Shown here in pieces: positions 21,611 to 33,864 of a stretch of DNA of 64,000 bases. Numbering within the stretch: the stretch's first letter is position 1; every line of letters begins with the position of its first letter. The position numbers and the translations under genes are program-made. Origin of the DNA: Simmondsia chinensis (Eukaryota > Streptophyta > Magnoliopsida > Caryophyllales > Simmondsiaceae); assembly GCA_018398585.1 (NCBI GenBank), contig JAGTTD010000001.1, positions 35,355,938-35,419,937 on the forward strand, in the 5' to 3' direction. A model generated the notes under the pieces. It had not been told where the DNA came from, ran no database searches, and saw only the letters and a list, made by a program, of their open reading frames with translations.

Positions 21611-22900
21611 AAAACACCCATGAACAAACAATTCTTCTTATGGATTCATTTTAAATATTTTCAACCAAAGTACTTATAGAGGCTTGTAGAGGGACCTTAG
21701 GGACAACTTAACCCCAAATTCAAATGGGTCAAATCCAATTATCAAGACTTGAGAACATTGATTACCATTTAGTAATTTTTATTTCCACTAAATAAATATT
21801 ACCACACTCTATAATTAAATATATTTATTCAACAATTTCTAAATGACTATCATTGTGACAATCAACTCCTCTATCAGGTATCCGTGCGGAAAAATAGAAT
21901 TAATTACTATCGGCAATTTTCTCACATCTTTCACCATAGTTTCCGACTCACCTTATCAAACAATTCAATAATATAGAAAACAATTTCTTTACTAACTCCA
22001 AATGTCGAACACATGGAATGTTTTGGCCAAAGATTCTCAATCTATTTGTATATTTGCAAATCAACTTAGGGACATCTTTTTCTCATTAGAGACTATAGAT
22101 TCCAAGTAAAACAATTGTTCCCACTGCACTTTACACCATTACCCAATGCATGTAAGATTCAAACCAACATACTTTGACTAATCATTTTGGGACATTAAAG
22201 CAATGAACAACCCATGCATGAGTTCAAACAATTTGCTAGATTTAGAGCTATTATCTATTAGAATTAATTAGTTTTTATAGTAGTAAAGAAATAACTAATT
22301 CAGGTGGTCCTGCTTAGTGTTCTAATCATATAGACAACACTAATATAATATTTTTTGATCCCCATCCATATGCCCAGAACAAGTCATCTAAAGCATCATA
22401 ATGTAGTCTCAACAGACGAGTTGTCCAAACTCATCACTGACTATGAACATATACTTTGACAATATATCACTAATTTGATTCAAGTCTATCCATGGCTCAA
22501 TCTCATTGACCACTTAAACCAAACTTGACATGTCATCTTGGACTACATCCATCTCATGGAATGTTTTAGAAAAATAATCACACGTATATTTGACTCGTAA
22601 AATATATTTAGATAATAAATGAATAAAATAATTTTATTTATTTAATTATTAAAACTAACTAAAGTTGTTTTTCAAGAAACCAATCCCAACACAATCAAGG
22701 ATCGACACGTGTTTAACCCTTGATATAACACACTGGGAATTCGCCGCAATTTTCGTGGACAAACCAACACGCGAAATGTGGCATCGCTTGGTAGGTCTTC
22801 CCCGTATCAGCTTTTTGGTTACATGGCAAATAAGAAGCTACCACCTATCAAGTTTGATGTGGCCAACATCATGTGCTTGTTTCTTAGCTTACAATGTCGT
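21611..22900. other. Non-coding DNA between the Tat element and the L1 element
   Basis: AT-rich. The segment 22665-22900 (GACACGTGTTTAACCC..., GTGGCATCGC...) resembles in style the GC-rich patches of the LARD-like LTRs at 4670-4850 and 7830-8050, and may be a piece of the same family. No gene seen. Confidence 0.35.
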
Positions 22901-23163
22901 TTCTTTCTTTTTTTTAACATGAGAAAGCCCACAAGCTACGAAAATTTTACTGATCGATCAACGTTAACAAGAGACATTACATAGGGCGGCAATCTAAACC
23001 ACTAGTCATGAGTACATCTATGTCCTAAGTGAAATGAAGCAACCACATGGGCAACCTTTTACAAGACCTAGGAACCTAGTGGAACAAGACATTAGAAAAC
23101 CTAGTAGATGAAATCATCACCCTAATATCCATAATAGCACTACATTCCCATGCAGGGGAAACA

Positions 23164-23460
23164 TTACAAGATAAAAAGTAAAATAGCCCGTTTACAATCA
23201 GATTCAATAATGACACAAAACCAAGCATCAACATCAGCAAGAGAACAGGCCACTCTAATAGCAAAAAGTTTAGAGACAAGCAATGATTTGGAAGTCAAGA
23301 AGCCACACCACCCACCTAATACCACACCATTTGAGTCCTGCGCAACAACAACGGCTGCCGATTCCGAATCAGGGGAAACAACCGCATCACAATTCACTTT
23401 GACCCAATTAACCGAAGGAGGCCTCCAATGACCAGACGGTTGGTGATGAGTACTGGACAC
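23164..23460 (-). pseudogene. L1 C-terminal RNase H-like domain
   Basis: WVKVNCDAVVSPDSESAAVVV, then VVLGGWCGF, KLFAIRVACSLA and VIIESDCKRAI match the RVT_3 (archaeal-type RNase H) domain at the end of many plant L1 ORF2 proteins. The central catalytic Glu (normally in EA.A...) appears as Lys. Confidence 0.75.
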
Positions 23461-23583
23461 AGCAGTAGCAGAAGGGCAAGGATGGAGAGTAGCAACGAAT
23501 TTGGCAGCATCATGATCTGCCTTAAGAGTAGCAACGTGAGGAAGGACATGACCTTAATTGAAAACAAGATCGCATCTTTTCTT

Positions 23584-24557
23584 TCAAATTTCCCAACAAA
23601 AGAAGAGGATCCTGAAAATGACATCACATGAGAACTGGGAGTTAGAGCAAATTGCGTCCGACCACAGATGAAGGCTATGAAAACCTTCGAAATTGGGTTT
23701 GAAGCCCAAGGGGGAGACGAACCAGAAGGCTTTAGACCACGGGAAAAAAATGAAGATATGTTCCACTGACTCGGGACAACTCTCGCACCGCGGGCAGACG
23801 GGATCAATTCTTAATTTTCTCTTCCCAAGGTTTTTGAAAGCAGCAAGAGCATTCACCAACGCTCTCCACCAAAAGTGTTTAATTTTAGGAGCAACCCTTA
23901 AGGACCATAAAACCCGAAGTCCTTTAGAGGAGCAAGAAGAAGTGCTAAATGAAGCGTGGAGAGAAGAGGTCCCCACAGACCACAGCCAAGATCTGTAACC
24001 TGATTTGACAGAGTATTCCCCACTTTTAGTGAAGTGCCACACCATCTCATCATCCCGAAAGGGGTTACCATTGGGATAGTCAAGATCGCTTTAGCAACGT
24101 GAACGGGAAAGGAATTATTGATGAGGGTATCATGCCATCTCCTAGCACTAGGAACAATAAGATCAGAGACTTTAAAAATTCCCCTAAGGTTGTCGGCTTG
24201 ACCAACCGAAAAGGATTGCAAGCTCGGGACCCACTTTTCTTTTTTAATATCAATGCATCTTCCACTATTCACATTCCATCTCGGGCCCTTGACAATGAAG
24301 TCTTGACCCTCAATGAAACTCCTTCTTCCCCACGACGAATTATACCCCATTTTAGCCTGCAAAACCAAGCTATTCTTGAAATAGATACCCTTCATGATTT
24401 TAATCCAAAAGGCATTTGGGTTTTGGATAGCCCTCCAAACTTGCTTAGCAGTGAGACCAATATTCACTTGGCAAAGATCTCGAAAACCAAGCCCCCCCAA
24501 ATCTTTAGGTTTGGATATATGATTCAAACTCTTCCAATGAATCCCTTTATCTTTCAA
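23584..24557 (-). pseudogene. L1 ORF2 C-terminal region with RVT zinc-finger domain
   Basis: KDLGGLGFRDLCQVNIGLTAKQVW (24510-24440), a WVPSLQSF segment, then the zf-RVT domain in a second frame: APKIKHFWWRALVNAL, CPRCESCPESVEHIFIFFPW. Typical of plant L1 elements. A frameshift lies near 24045. Confidence 0.8.
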
Positions 24558-24569
24558 GGACCCTCCCTT

Positions 24570-25976
24570 CTACCAAAAACAAGCAATAGCACTATTGATT
24601 TTCCTAGAGAAAGACACGGGGATTTTAACGCATGACATAACAAAAGTAGGAATGGCCGACACGACCGACTTGAGGAGGATTTCTCTACCCGTGTGGGATA
24701 AAAGCTTAGATTTCCACCCACTCATTTTTCCTCTGGTTTTGTCGAAGAAAAAGCCTAGAGCCTGTTTTTTCGATCTACCCCACATGATTTGAGATCCCAA
24801 ATATCTTTCCTCCCCACTCATGGGCCCAACCCCCAAAATATCGAGACATTGACCGCTCACTAAAGCTGAGGTGTTGGACAAGAAAAACGCATGGGACTTA
24901 TGAAAATTAATTTCTTGGCCCGACGCTTGATAGAATTGGTTCATAATATTTTTGACATTCATACACACACGGATGGACGCTTGGAAGAAAAAGACACAAT
25001 CATTCACAAACAAAAGATGAGACAACGAGGGGCACCAGGTTTTAATGAAGTAACCATTCCATTCTCCCCTAGCTTCCGCCTTTTTTTATTAGAGATGATA
25101 AAGCGTCCATAACAAAAAGGAAGAGGTAAGAGGATAAAGGATCGCCTTGACGAAGACCTCTAGAAATCCTAAAAGCGGCCAATTTCTCGCCGTTGACCAC
25201 CAGACTGATCCTAACAGAGGAACGCATTCCATAATCCAACCCACAAAAGTTTCATTGAAACCTATTTTAATTAAAACATTTTTAAGAAAATCCCATTCAA
25301 CTTGGTCGTAGGCTTTGGAAAGATCAAATTTTAAAGCAATAAATTTTTTTTCCTTTTTGTCTTTTGCTTTTAAGAGCGTGAAAGGCCTCATGAGCCACTA
25401 AAATGTTTTCTTTGATTTGTCTCCCCTTAACAAAGGCGGACTGATAGGGGGAGATAAGAAGATCCATGAAAAGTTTGAGACGGTTAGAAAGAACTTTTGA
25501 AATGATTTTATATGAAAAGTTGCACCAACCAATTGGTTTTAAGTGGTGAATTGAAGTTGGAAGTTTAATTTTAGGGATAAGAACAACATTTGTATTATTA
25601 GTTCCGGAAGATTGTTTTCAAAAAAATTTTGAACCCCCTAACACACATCATTCGAAATAATCTCCCAAAAGGTGGTGTAAAAAATACCGGGAAAGCCATC
25701 CAGACCGGGAGCTTTAAGGCCACCCAATTGTTTAATGGCATTCCAAATTTCCAGACGAGAAATCGGCTTTGTGAAATTAGAATTCATATTCAGGCTCACT
25801 TTGTTTGTTAAGCACTGTAGGACGACCTCTTGTTCTCTCGCGCCCTTACTGCGAAAATGGTTCTGGAAATAAGCCGAAACATGGCTATTGACTTGGTCTC
25901 GGTTCTCCTTCCACTCGCCTTCCTCTCCCTGGATTCTCTTGATTTCTTTTTTCTTGTTGCTCTGAATAGTAGACAC
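24570..25976 (-). pseudogene. L1 ORF2 reverse transcriptase domain
   Basis: Visible motifs in order: LKAPGLDGFPGIFYTTFW (25760-25640; normally KSPGPDG), ALKFDLSKAYDQVEWDFL (about 25350-25280), a damaged GLRQGDPLSP region near 25150-25120, and SHLLFVNDCVFF at 25020-24985, where FADD has become FVND, losing one catalytic Asp. VSAIPTFVMSC follows. Non-functional. Confidence 0.85.
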
Positions 25977-26121
25977 CTGGAAGAACTTGGAATTTTTATC
26001 CCCGAAATTTATCCAGTTGATGCGAGATTGTTGGTGCCAGTTCCTTTCTTACATGTCCCACCACCTTTTGAGCTCTTTGTTAAGCTTAGATTCCTCTTCC
26101 CTTTCCTGGCATGTCGTAGCT

Positions 26122-26947
26122 CTACTTTGAAGTTCCGTACTTTCTTTGAAAACTTGAACATAGGGGAACCCCTACCATGATAGTACCATCCTTCTCTAAC
26201 TTTATTCGTACATTCTTCCTCAAGGAGCCATTTGGATTTGAATTTGAAATCATTGCGAATTTTTGGCTATTACCGTGAAGAATCAAAAGGAGGGGGGAAT
26301 GGTCCGATCCCACAGCCGGAAGAAGTGACGCCATGGCATGAGGAAACACCAGGTGCCAAACCAAATTAGCTGCCACTTTATCAATATTTTCCTTGATATT
26401 TTTGCCCACACCTTGCTTGTTGAACCATGAAAATTTACATCCGTTGGTGGGGATCTCCACAAGGCCGATATCACCAAGAAAATCTAACACCCAAGACAAC
26501 TGAACGGTAGTAACATGGCTACCAAAGATTTTATCTTGGTACGAGGTAAAAATCACCTAAAAAAATCGTTGGAGTGGGAAGAGTCAAAAAACAAGGAGCA
26601 AGATTTTTATTACGATTGGGTTCACCATATAAAAAGATGTGGGTCCACTCGTTTCCGGAGTTAAGGTCAGAAATTGAGGTTTCAATAAATCGATCCAAAA
26701 TTCTCCCAAATTTTAAATCCATGTTTTTATTCCAAAAAATTGCCATAACCCCGGACAATTCTTTTGGGTCAACTATAAAAGAGAAATCAAAACCAAGTTA
26801 TTGTCCCATACGTTCCTCAAAACTTCTTTTGTTTTTTATTTCCATAAGAAAAATAATATTAGGCCAAAATTTAAAATTAAGCTCGTTTAGAGCTTGAATT
26901 GTCAAGGGTTGGCCAAGCCCTCGACAATTCCAACAAATGATACTCAT
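26122..26947 (-). pseudogene. L1 ORF2 endonuclease domain
   Basis: Starts MSIICWNCRGLGQP at 26947, the standard first motif of the plant L1 endonuclease. Its ATG overlaps the ORF1 stop in an ATGA. Later motifs: GDFYLVPR (normally GDFN), IPTNGCKFSWFNKQG, and GSDHSPLLLIL (the SDH catalytic motif, intact). At least one internal stop and one frameshift. Confidence 0.8.
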
Positions 26948-28317
26948 GGGTTTGGAGGCGATTGTTCAGGGACAACCGCCGCAAACCCTTCAAAATCAGT
27001 GAAAGAAGTCTCCGGCCTAACCGTGTCTAGAGGTAGACTCGGCCAAGCAACTCGATCCGCTAAAGGGATTACATACTTCATCTTTACTTTTTTTATCTCC
27101 GCTTTCCTTTTAGCGGCCTTCTTGATACTTCGGATCTTAACCCCTGAATTCTTCCCTAGAACCCCATCTTTGAAAGAAGAGGTCGCATGAAGAGAAGAAA
27201 TGCTACCTTCTTCTTCAAAAATGTAAGTGAGGACATCCGTGGAATCTCTTAAAATCTCAGGATCAATACACCAATTACCAAACTTATCCTTTTTTACCAA
27301 TCCATACGCTGCTTCCTTCAGAGGTGATTTTGATTTTTTGTTAGCTCTAAAGGTCTCTTTAGAAGGAGCCCTTTTTTTTACCTGTCACATTTTGCGTTGG
27401 TGCCGAAGAGGAGCTTGGAATTTCATCGAGGGACATTGCTATCCCCTGGAGGATGCTGAGTAACCAGTCAGCAGGGTTGTCATTGGTGCGGTCACGACTT
27501 ACCTACCTCTCATGGACTTCGGTCTCCGTTTCCATTAAGTCCGGGTCAAAAGAGTCGCCCCTTTCTACTTTGAGGAGCCTCACTTTCTCATATACACATT
27601 CTTTTGCTCTCAGGAAACCATCAAACATGGGTTCATCTCTAGGAGCCTCTTCAGCATAGCAAAATTTCATTACATGTCAAGCTTACCACACACATAACAG
27701 AAATTCCCCAACCTCTCATACTTAAATCGAATCCATAGATTTTCCTTGCCTTTTCTTTCCAGGTCAAAGCCGCACAACATTGGGCCTTTAATAATTCACC
27801 TCCACTTTCATTCGGACGAACTTTGACCAGAGCATGTCTCTTTCTTCTTCCATATCAAGCTTGATAATCTTGGGGAAAAGATTACCAATCCTAATTGCAT
27901 TCTCAAAAGACATCATGCTTAAAGGGAGTCCACGGACTTGGACCTGAAATTCCGTGGTAGATAAATCCACCTCTTTGAACGAGGTATCTCCTTCCCATTC
28001 TTTAATGACCATATGGGCACTGTTGAATGACCTAGGGGTACCTTCTTAAGCCTTGGTCTTGTCTTTTTGATATTGAAAAATGAAAAGAAAAATGTTGGGG
28101 CCAACTTCATGAACCTCAAGCTTTCCTTTTGGGTTCCATGCTTTATCAAGGATTTCTTTAATAGGTCCAATCCTAATGGTTTTGCCCGTTAGGATTTTCC
28201 CCACTAAAGTCTGTTTTTAAGGGCTTTTGACATACCACTATTCTCAGAGAGTTCAAGGTTATAAAGATTAATATCTAATTTTTCCAGGTTTGTTGGGTTT
28301 GATTGAGGGGTAGACAT
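26944..28317 (-). pseudogene. L1 ORF1 (RNA-binding protein), broken
   Basis: Begins MSTPQSNPTNLEKLDI at 28317. A DUF4283-like domain follows (LSTTEFQVQVRGLPLSMMSF and IGNLFPKIIKLDMEEERD, about 27985-27830), then a CCHC knuckle start FCYVCGKLDM at about 27700-27675 that stops before its His and last Cys. A basic region KKAAKRKAEIKKVKMK lies near 27120-27070. It ends PNP-stop at 26944. The layout is that of plant L1 ORF1, which coats the LINE RNA. Several frameshifts. Confidence 0.75.
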
Positions 28318-28373
28318 TTTTTTTTTCGATTGTGGAACACTTAAGCAAAAGGGGGAATAAGGAAGAAGCAGAG

Positions 28374-28765
28374 TGTTAAGTTCCAATTAACAATTGAAAA
28401 CCTAACCTTCTAGAGGAAGAAATTAAGATGAGAAGAGAAGGGAAAGGGGATGAGAAATAGAGAAAGGGATGAGAAATTAGAGAGAATTCCAAAGGAAATT
28501 CAGTTTGTATTTCATTGAATGATTGATATAACAACCTAGGAGCTTATTTATAGACAACTAAGCACAAAGAATCAAGACAAAACAGTCTAACCGACCTTCC
28601 CGCCTAAATCTGCAGCTGCACACCCAATTTGACCCGCGTTTGACCAACCACCCAATTGGCGCCAACTACCGACTCAACTAACATTTGAACACGTACAACT
28701 CCAACTTGAGACACCAATCCGACATTACAACAGAAACTACAAAGTAATTCTAACGATTTATAACA
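28374..28765 (-). repeat. 3' LTR of the chromovirus
   Basis: TGTTAAG...TTATAACA. A TATAAATA box on the minus strand is at 28545-28552. Confidence 0.92.
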
Positions 28766-28781
28766 TTCCCTCCCTCTTGAG
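28766..28781 (-). other. Polypurine tract of the chromovirus
   Basis: TTCCCTCCCTCTTGAG on the plus strand, i.e. CTCAAGAGGGAGGGAA on the element's strand, directly upstream of the 3' LTR. Confidence 0.85.
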
Positions 28782-28794
28782 AAACTTCTTGTCC

Positions 28795-29163
28795 TCAAGA
28801 AGTGAAGCTTGGAAATTGACTCCGCAAGAAATTGCAATTTTTCCAAGTCATCAAATTCTTGTTCAAGTTGCACCAAATGACCAAAACTTCCTGCACAGCT
28901 CCATGATCTTGCTGCAGCAACCTCCGAGCTTTTACTGCATCAGGCTGCAACTTCAGAACACCATTAGCTTCTGCAACAGGATGCTCCTGGGCTGCTACAG
29001 CTCCTCTTTTGACCTGCTTTTTGAGTAGGGACATGTGAAACACGGGGTGAATATACGAGTGTGTAGGTAAGTCGAGCTTATAAGCAACATAGCCAATTTT
29101 CTCCAGAATTTTATACGGGCCAAAGTATCGGGCACTTAGTTTGACATTATGCCTGACAGCCAA
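28795..29163 (-). pseudogene. Integrase C-terminus and chromodomain of the chromovirus
   Basis: Follows the stop at about 29168. KLSARYFGPYKILEKIG is the integrase C-terminal region; HPVFHMSLLKK is the usual linker. AVKARRLLQQDHGAVQEVL, VIWCN and the WKNCNFLRSQFP end match the chromodomain (two aromatic positions visible). Chromodomains target insertion to particular chromatin. The fragment was part of the pol frame upstream. Confidence 0.8.
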
Positions 29164-29169
29164 GGAAGA

Positions 29170-31500
29170 CTATCTATACGGTTGTAATTTAAGGTAGACC
29201 ATGTCACCAATGTCATAACTTTTGTCTACCCTTTTTTTATCATTATAATACTTCATCCGAGCTCGAGCTTGATGGAGATTGTCCTTAAGTTCTTGCAACA
29301 TTTGTCTCCTCTGCTGCACAAGTTCAGTAGCTGCAGTACCATTGCTTCCCGGTTGTTGAAGCAACATAGGAGAGGGTGGAGAGTAGCCATACAATGCTAG
29401 GAATGGAGAAGTGCCAATGGATGAATGAAAGTGTGTATTGAACCAAAATTCAACTAAGGATAGCCAACGGTTCCACTCCTTGGGCTTCAAGAAGACCATA
29501 CTCCGCAAATACTGCTCTACACATTGGTTGACTCGTTCGGTTTGGCCATCCGTCTGAGGATGATATGAGGAACTGAGTGCCAACGTGGTGCCCATCAACT
29601 TAAACAACTCTCTCCAAAACGTGCTTGTGAAAATCTTATCTCAATCGGACACAATGGATTGAGGCAATCCATGCAATTTATAAATGTTGTCAAGGAAGAT
29701 CCTTGCCAACCTTTCAGCGGTGACGGGTCGAGCAAGAGCAATGAAATGACTGTACTTGGTGAAATGATCCACCACAACCCATATGACCTCCTTGCCTTCG
29801 GACTTCGGAAGTCCCTCGATGAAATCCATGCTAATGTGAACCCAAGCTCCCTCCGGAATGGGAAGAGATTGAAGAAGTCCTTTGTAACGAGGATCTCCCA
29901 ACTTCGTTTGTTGACATACTTCACAAGACTTCACGTGCTCACTCACATCTTTTTTCATACTCGGCCATGTAAAATATTCTTTGATTCGTTGATAGGTGCC
30001 TTCTACACCATCATGACCACCCCAAGCAGTATCATGTGAAGCTTGGATGACCAATTCTCTCAAATCAGTGGCCGAACCAACATACAACAGCCCCTTGACC
30101 CTGATCAGCCCCTGCTGCACCGACACTTTATTGTCTACAGAACCCGACTTTGCATCCCATGTGAGGACTGCAGCGGCCACTTTTTCCTGCGCAAATGGAT
30201 CGTTCTCATAGGACTTGTGTAGCTCAAGCACCCAAGAAGGTATTACCGTGGTTACAGCAGTGCAGGAAGCATGATTTTTATCCTCAAACTGCCTTGACAG
30301 TGCATCAGCTGCAATGTTCTCCTTGCCACTTCTATATTCGATGTCGTAATCAAGGCCTAACATTTTCATGAGGCCTTTCTTCTGAATCCTCGTCACCATC
30401 TTTTGTTCAAGGAGATACTTGAGGCTTCGATGATCCGTTTGAATGATGAACTTATGACCCTCGAAGTACTGCCTCCATTTCTTCACGGCTAAGAGGATGG
30501 CGAGATATTCCTTCTCGTATGTTGACATCGCTTGATTTTTGGGGCTAAGGGCTTGACTCAAGTAAGCAATAGGCCTTCCCTTTTGGGAAAGAGCAGCCCC
30601 TATACTAGTACCACTTGCATCGGTCTCCAAAATAAAGCTTTCGATAAAATCCGGCATCGCCAAAACTGGGGCAGCACACATTGCGGCTTTAAGGGCTTCA
30701 AATGCGGCTTGAGCTCTCTCGTTCCACGTGAAAGCATCCTTCTTCAAGAGCTCGGTCAAGGGTTTGGCAATAGAACCATATCCCTTAATAAATTTCCTAT
30801 AATAGCCGGTCAATCCCAAGAAATTCCTCAATTTCTTCAATGTTAGCGGAATTGCCCATTCTTGCATTGCATGGATCTTATTTGGATCAGTAGACACTCC
30901 CTCACGAGAGATGATATGGCCCAAATATTCGAGTTTATCTTGAGCAAATGAACATTTTGACAACTTTGCAAAAAACTTATGTTGTCGCATCAATTCAAAC
31001 ACTTGTCGGAGGTGAGTAAGATGAGCTTCATATGTCGAGCTATAAATCAGTATGTTGTCGAAGAAAATGAGCACTAACTTCCTCAAAAAAGGTTTGAAAA
31101 CATCATTCATGGCTGCTTGAAACGTGGCCGGGGCATTTGTTAAACCGAAAGGCATTACAACAAACTCGAAATGTCCATGGTGAGTTTGGAAAGCCGTCTT
31201 GTAAATATCCGGATCAAGGACCCTGATTTGATGGTATCCTTGCCTCAAATCCAGCTTTGAAAAGAAACACGCCCCATATAGTTCATCAAGCAAATCGTCT
31301 ATGATCGGGATGGGAAACTTATCCTTCACCGTGAGAGCATTTAACCGGCGGTAGTCGATACACAGCCTAGCCGAGCCATCTTTCTTCTTCACAAGGATCA
31401 CGGGTGAAGCGAAAGGACTATGGCTTGGTCTAATGAAGTTCACATTAAGAAGTTCCTCCACTTGCCTTTCTATTTCTTACTTTTGGCCGTGTGCATAACG
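29170..31500 (-). pseudogene. pol of the chromovirus: RT, RNase H, integrase
   Basis: An uninterrupted 606-codon piece (31461-29641) carries RT ([49 protein letters not shown]), RNase H ([20 protein letters not shown]) and integrase (zinc finger H-x3-H...CEVCQQTK, then MDFIEGLP). The RT active site reads [10 protein letters not shown] instead of FxDD, so the second Asp is Asn. After a TGA at about 29639 (an Arg codon in relatives) it continues at 29607 with SYHPQTDGQTERVNQ, the third integrase motif. A TAA separates it from the protease part near 31478. All domains are otherwise well preserved. Confidence 0.92.
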
Positions 31501-32277
31501 ATAGGGCCAAATCTTCACCGGATCAGTGTTTGCACGCAAAGGGATGGCATGGCCCACACTCCTTGGAGGAGGAAGACTCTTAAATGGCTCAAATATGTCA
31601 CCAAATTCATTCACTAAGGCTTGCACTTCTGGTTGAAGTGCCGGCTGTGGCTCAACCGATGCTATCATGAACAACTGACCTATCCATTGTATCGCCTTCT
31701 TCTTGATCCCATCATGCACACGTTTGCCATCAATAATCCTGAGTTGAGCGTCCTCTGTCATGCCTTTCAAGGACACTTTGGTGCCATGAACCTCAAATGC
31801 CACTGTCATCTTATCGAAATCAAACACAACCGGGTTGAAGGTCCTCATCCAATCCACCCCTAGCATCATGTCGCAACCGCCCAAAGGAACAACTCGGAAA
31901 TCAAAGGTGAAACGATGATCTTGCATAGACCAAGGATATTCTATGCACTTGTTGTGAATGGTTAAAGAATTGCCATCAGCCACCATCACTTGCAAAGGGT
32001 GAGTCTTTATCGTTTCATGTCTAACCTTCTTATTCAGCTTGGGATCGATGAAGCTATGTGTACTCCCGCTATCAATGAGGATTATGATGGAATGTCTACC
32101 AACCTTGCCTCTGATTTTGATAGTGTTATGAGCTCCACTACCTGTTAACGCCTTCATTAATATCTCCACTTCATCCTCACTCACTTCTTCTTGTGAAACA
32201 TCACTAAAACTGTCATTTTCTGCAACCGATTGCTCACTGCCTGATTCAGCATCAACACGGGTCCCTTTAGCACACAT
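31477..32277 (-). pseudogene. Protease and RT linker of the chromovirus
   Basis: IILIDSGSTHSFIDPKL carries the intact DSGS active site; GCDMMLGVDWM is the standard second protease motif. KSLPPPRSVGHAIPL is the linker to RT (normally LPPxRxHDHxIPL). An acidic spacer EVSEDEVEI precedes the protease. The frame ends at GQK-stop, where relatives have Gln or a similar codon. Confidence 0.88.
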
Positions 32278-32316
32278 TATTGCCTGTGATTTACACCTGT
32301 GCCCTGGCTGATATGG

Positions 32317-33660
32317 CTAGTTACAATGATAGCAAAGCCTCGCCGAGCTTCTGTCAACAGCACGCTTGAATCCTACACCAGCACATGTTCTCGGTTGTGA
32401 TCTGAATCTGCTGCCTGGATGCTTAAACTTGTCACTCGGTTGAACATGAGTGGCTTCAATCAGTTTTTCCTTGTTATAAGCGCTTGACAAGGTCTTAGGA
32501 CCAATGGCTTTCACCATGTTCTTGATCCTAGGCTTTAATCCACTTATAAAGCAAGACACATAATACGATTCGACATCCTCTGGAGCTATAGTCAAAACGG
32601 AGAGCAAGTTGGCTCTTAGGTTCTCAAATCTGAGCATGTACTCACTCACGGTTGAAGTTTGTGATAGTTTGTTAAAATTATCCACAATGTCCGTTGATTC
32701 CCCTTGTCCATAACGTTCGCACATTTCCTCTACGAATTGGCCCCAAGATAGACTCGATTTGCTCTTCAACAAACTGTAATACCACACCTCGCAATCGCCA
32801 TGGAGATGCACTGCAGCTAATTGGAGCTTCTTTTCATCCGGTATGTTGTACTACATGAAATACCGGTCACACTTCCTCAGCCACGATTCCGGTAACTTGC
32901 CATCAAAAGGATCAATTTCGACCCTTGGTTGCCTGTAATTTCCACTCCTACCACCAGATGTCATGTCATTACTCACGGTTCTATGCTGATAAGGTCGATC
33001 AGGAGGTTTGTCCAAATGATCGAGCTCATCAAAGTCATCGCTGCGATGCAGAACTGAATTCTGTGGTGGTGGCCTGCAGTTGCGGTTGAGATTCGAAGGT
33101 TCAGGTCTGTAATGTGCCGGCTCCGGGACTCGATTCTGATTGTCAACAACAAATTCTTGTGGCAAAGGTTGATCTGCTGCTGATCTGATATTAATTGAAG
33201 GTGTTGCAGTGGCCTGATCAGTCGGAGATTTGCCACAATCCCTCACCAAAGTCTCGGTTCTGTTATCAGGTTCTTGCTGCTGATCGAACTCTTTTTGCTG
33301 AAAAATCTGACTTGCCGGCTTCAAGATTGCCTCAACGCTTGATTCACCTCGTTTATCAACCTGTTCTTGCAATTTTTCAATCTTCTCCTCAATTTTTTGC
33401 AACCGTGACTCTTTATTCATCATCAAGTTCAACATTTTCTGAATGCTATGTTGTTGTTCAAACTTCACATTTTGCTGATCAATCTTAGTATCAAACTTTG
33501 CATTCAATTGTTCGATCTTGTCATTCAACTCTCTGAGGTGATTAGATGATACATTCACAATAGAATATGTCACTGCCACAGCAACATTCATTTCTAAACC
33601 AGGTGCATTGTTACCTCCAGCTCCCGATCTTGTCCTTACTCCACCAGACATACTTCCCAC
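32317..33660 (-). pseudogene. gag of the chromovirus
   Basis: Starts at ATG 33660 (MGSMSGGVRTRSG) or 33651. A coiled-coil stretch (about residues 40-110: LRELNDKIEQLNAKFDTKID and onward) is followed by an acidic/proline part, then the gag domain: VEIDPFDGKLPESWL and CDRYFM. A TAG near 32850 interrupts it, then CEVWYYSLLKSK, SWGQFVEEMCERYG and SGLKPRIKNMVKA follow. The CCHC knuckle CYHCN-stop-PYQPGHRC is cut by a second TAG near 32318. Confidence 0.9.
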
Positions 33661-33850
33661 CTGAAGTCCTTGATCTGAACCTGATCTTTAGTGTACCGAT
33701 CATATCAATGTTAAACCGAACTTGTTCTTGCTGAAATCAGTCCCTGATCAAACCTTCTGAACTAAGGTTCAGTATTGAATTGATCTTGTTTGAATTTGAT
33801 TGATTGATTTTTTTTTTGTTGTTTACACACTCGTTTGGAAGCCAAACGAG

Positions 33851-33862
33851 GCTCTGATACCA
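33851..33862 (-). promoter_or_regulatory. Primer binding site of the chromovirus
   Basis: GCTCTGATACCA is the exact reverse complement of the plant tRNA-iMet primer site TGGTATCAGAGC, 2 bp from the 5' LTR. Confidence 0.93.
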
Positions 33863-33864
33863 CT

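Larger units (their letters stand above)
22901..28373 (-). mobile_element. L1-type LINE, nearly full length but decayed
   Basis: Minus-strand order: ORF1 (28317-26944), then ORF2 with endonuclease (26947-26122), reverse transcriptase (25976-24570), zinc-finger RVT region (about 24045-23584) and a C-terminal RNase H-like domain (23460-23164). A T-rich run at 22901-22916 is a candidate poly(A) tail. The chromovirus starts at 28374, 57 bp before ORF1's start codon, so part of the LINE's 5' UTR may lie beyond 34258. Stops occur in every domain. Confidence 0.85.

Noticed and set aside
8211..21615. Target duplication for the large Tat-type element
   Set aside because: Flanks CCTAT (left) and GATTT or AAAAC (right, depending on the LTR end) do not match; the site is too decayed or the boundary is uncertain.
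29659..30039. 126-aa plus-strand ORF
   Set aside because: Antisense shadow of the well-supported chromovirus pol frame.
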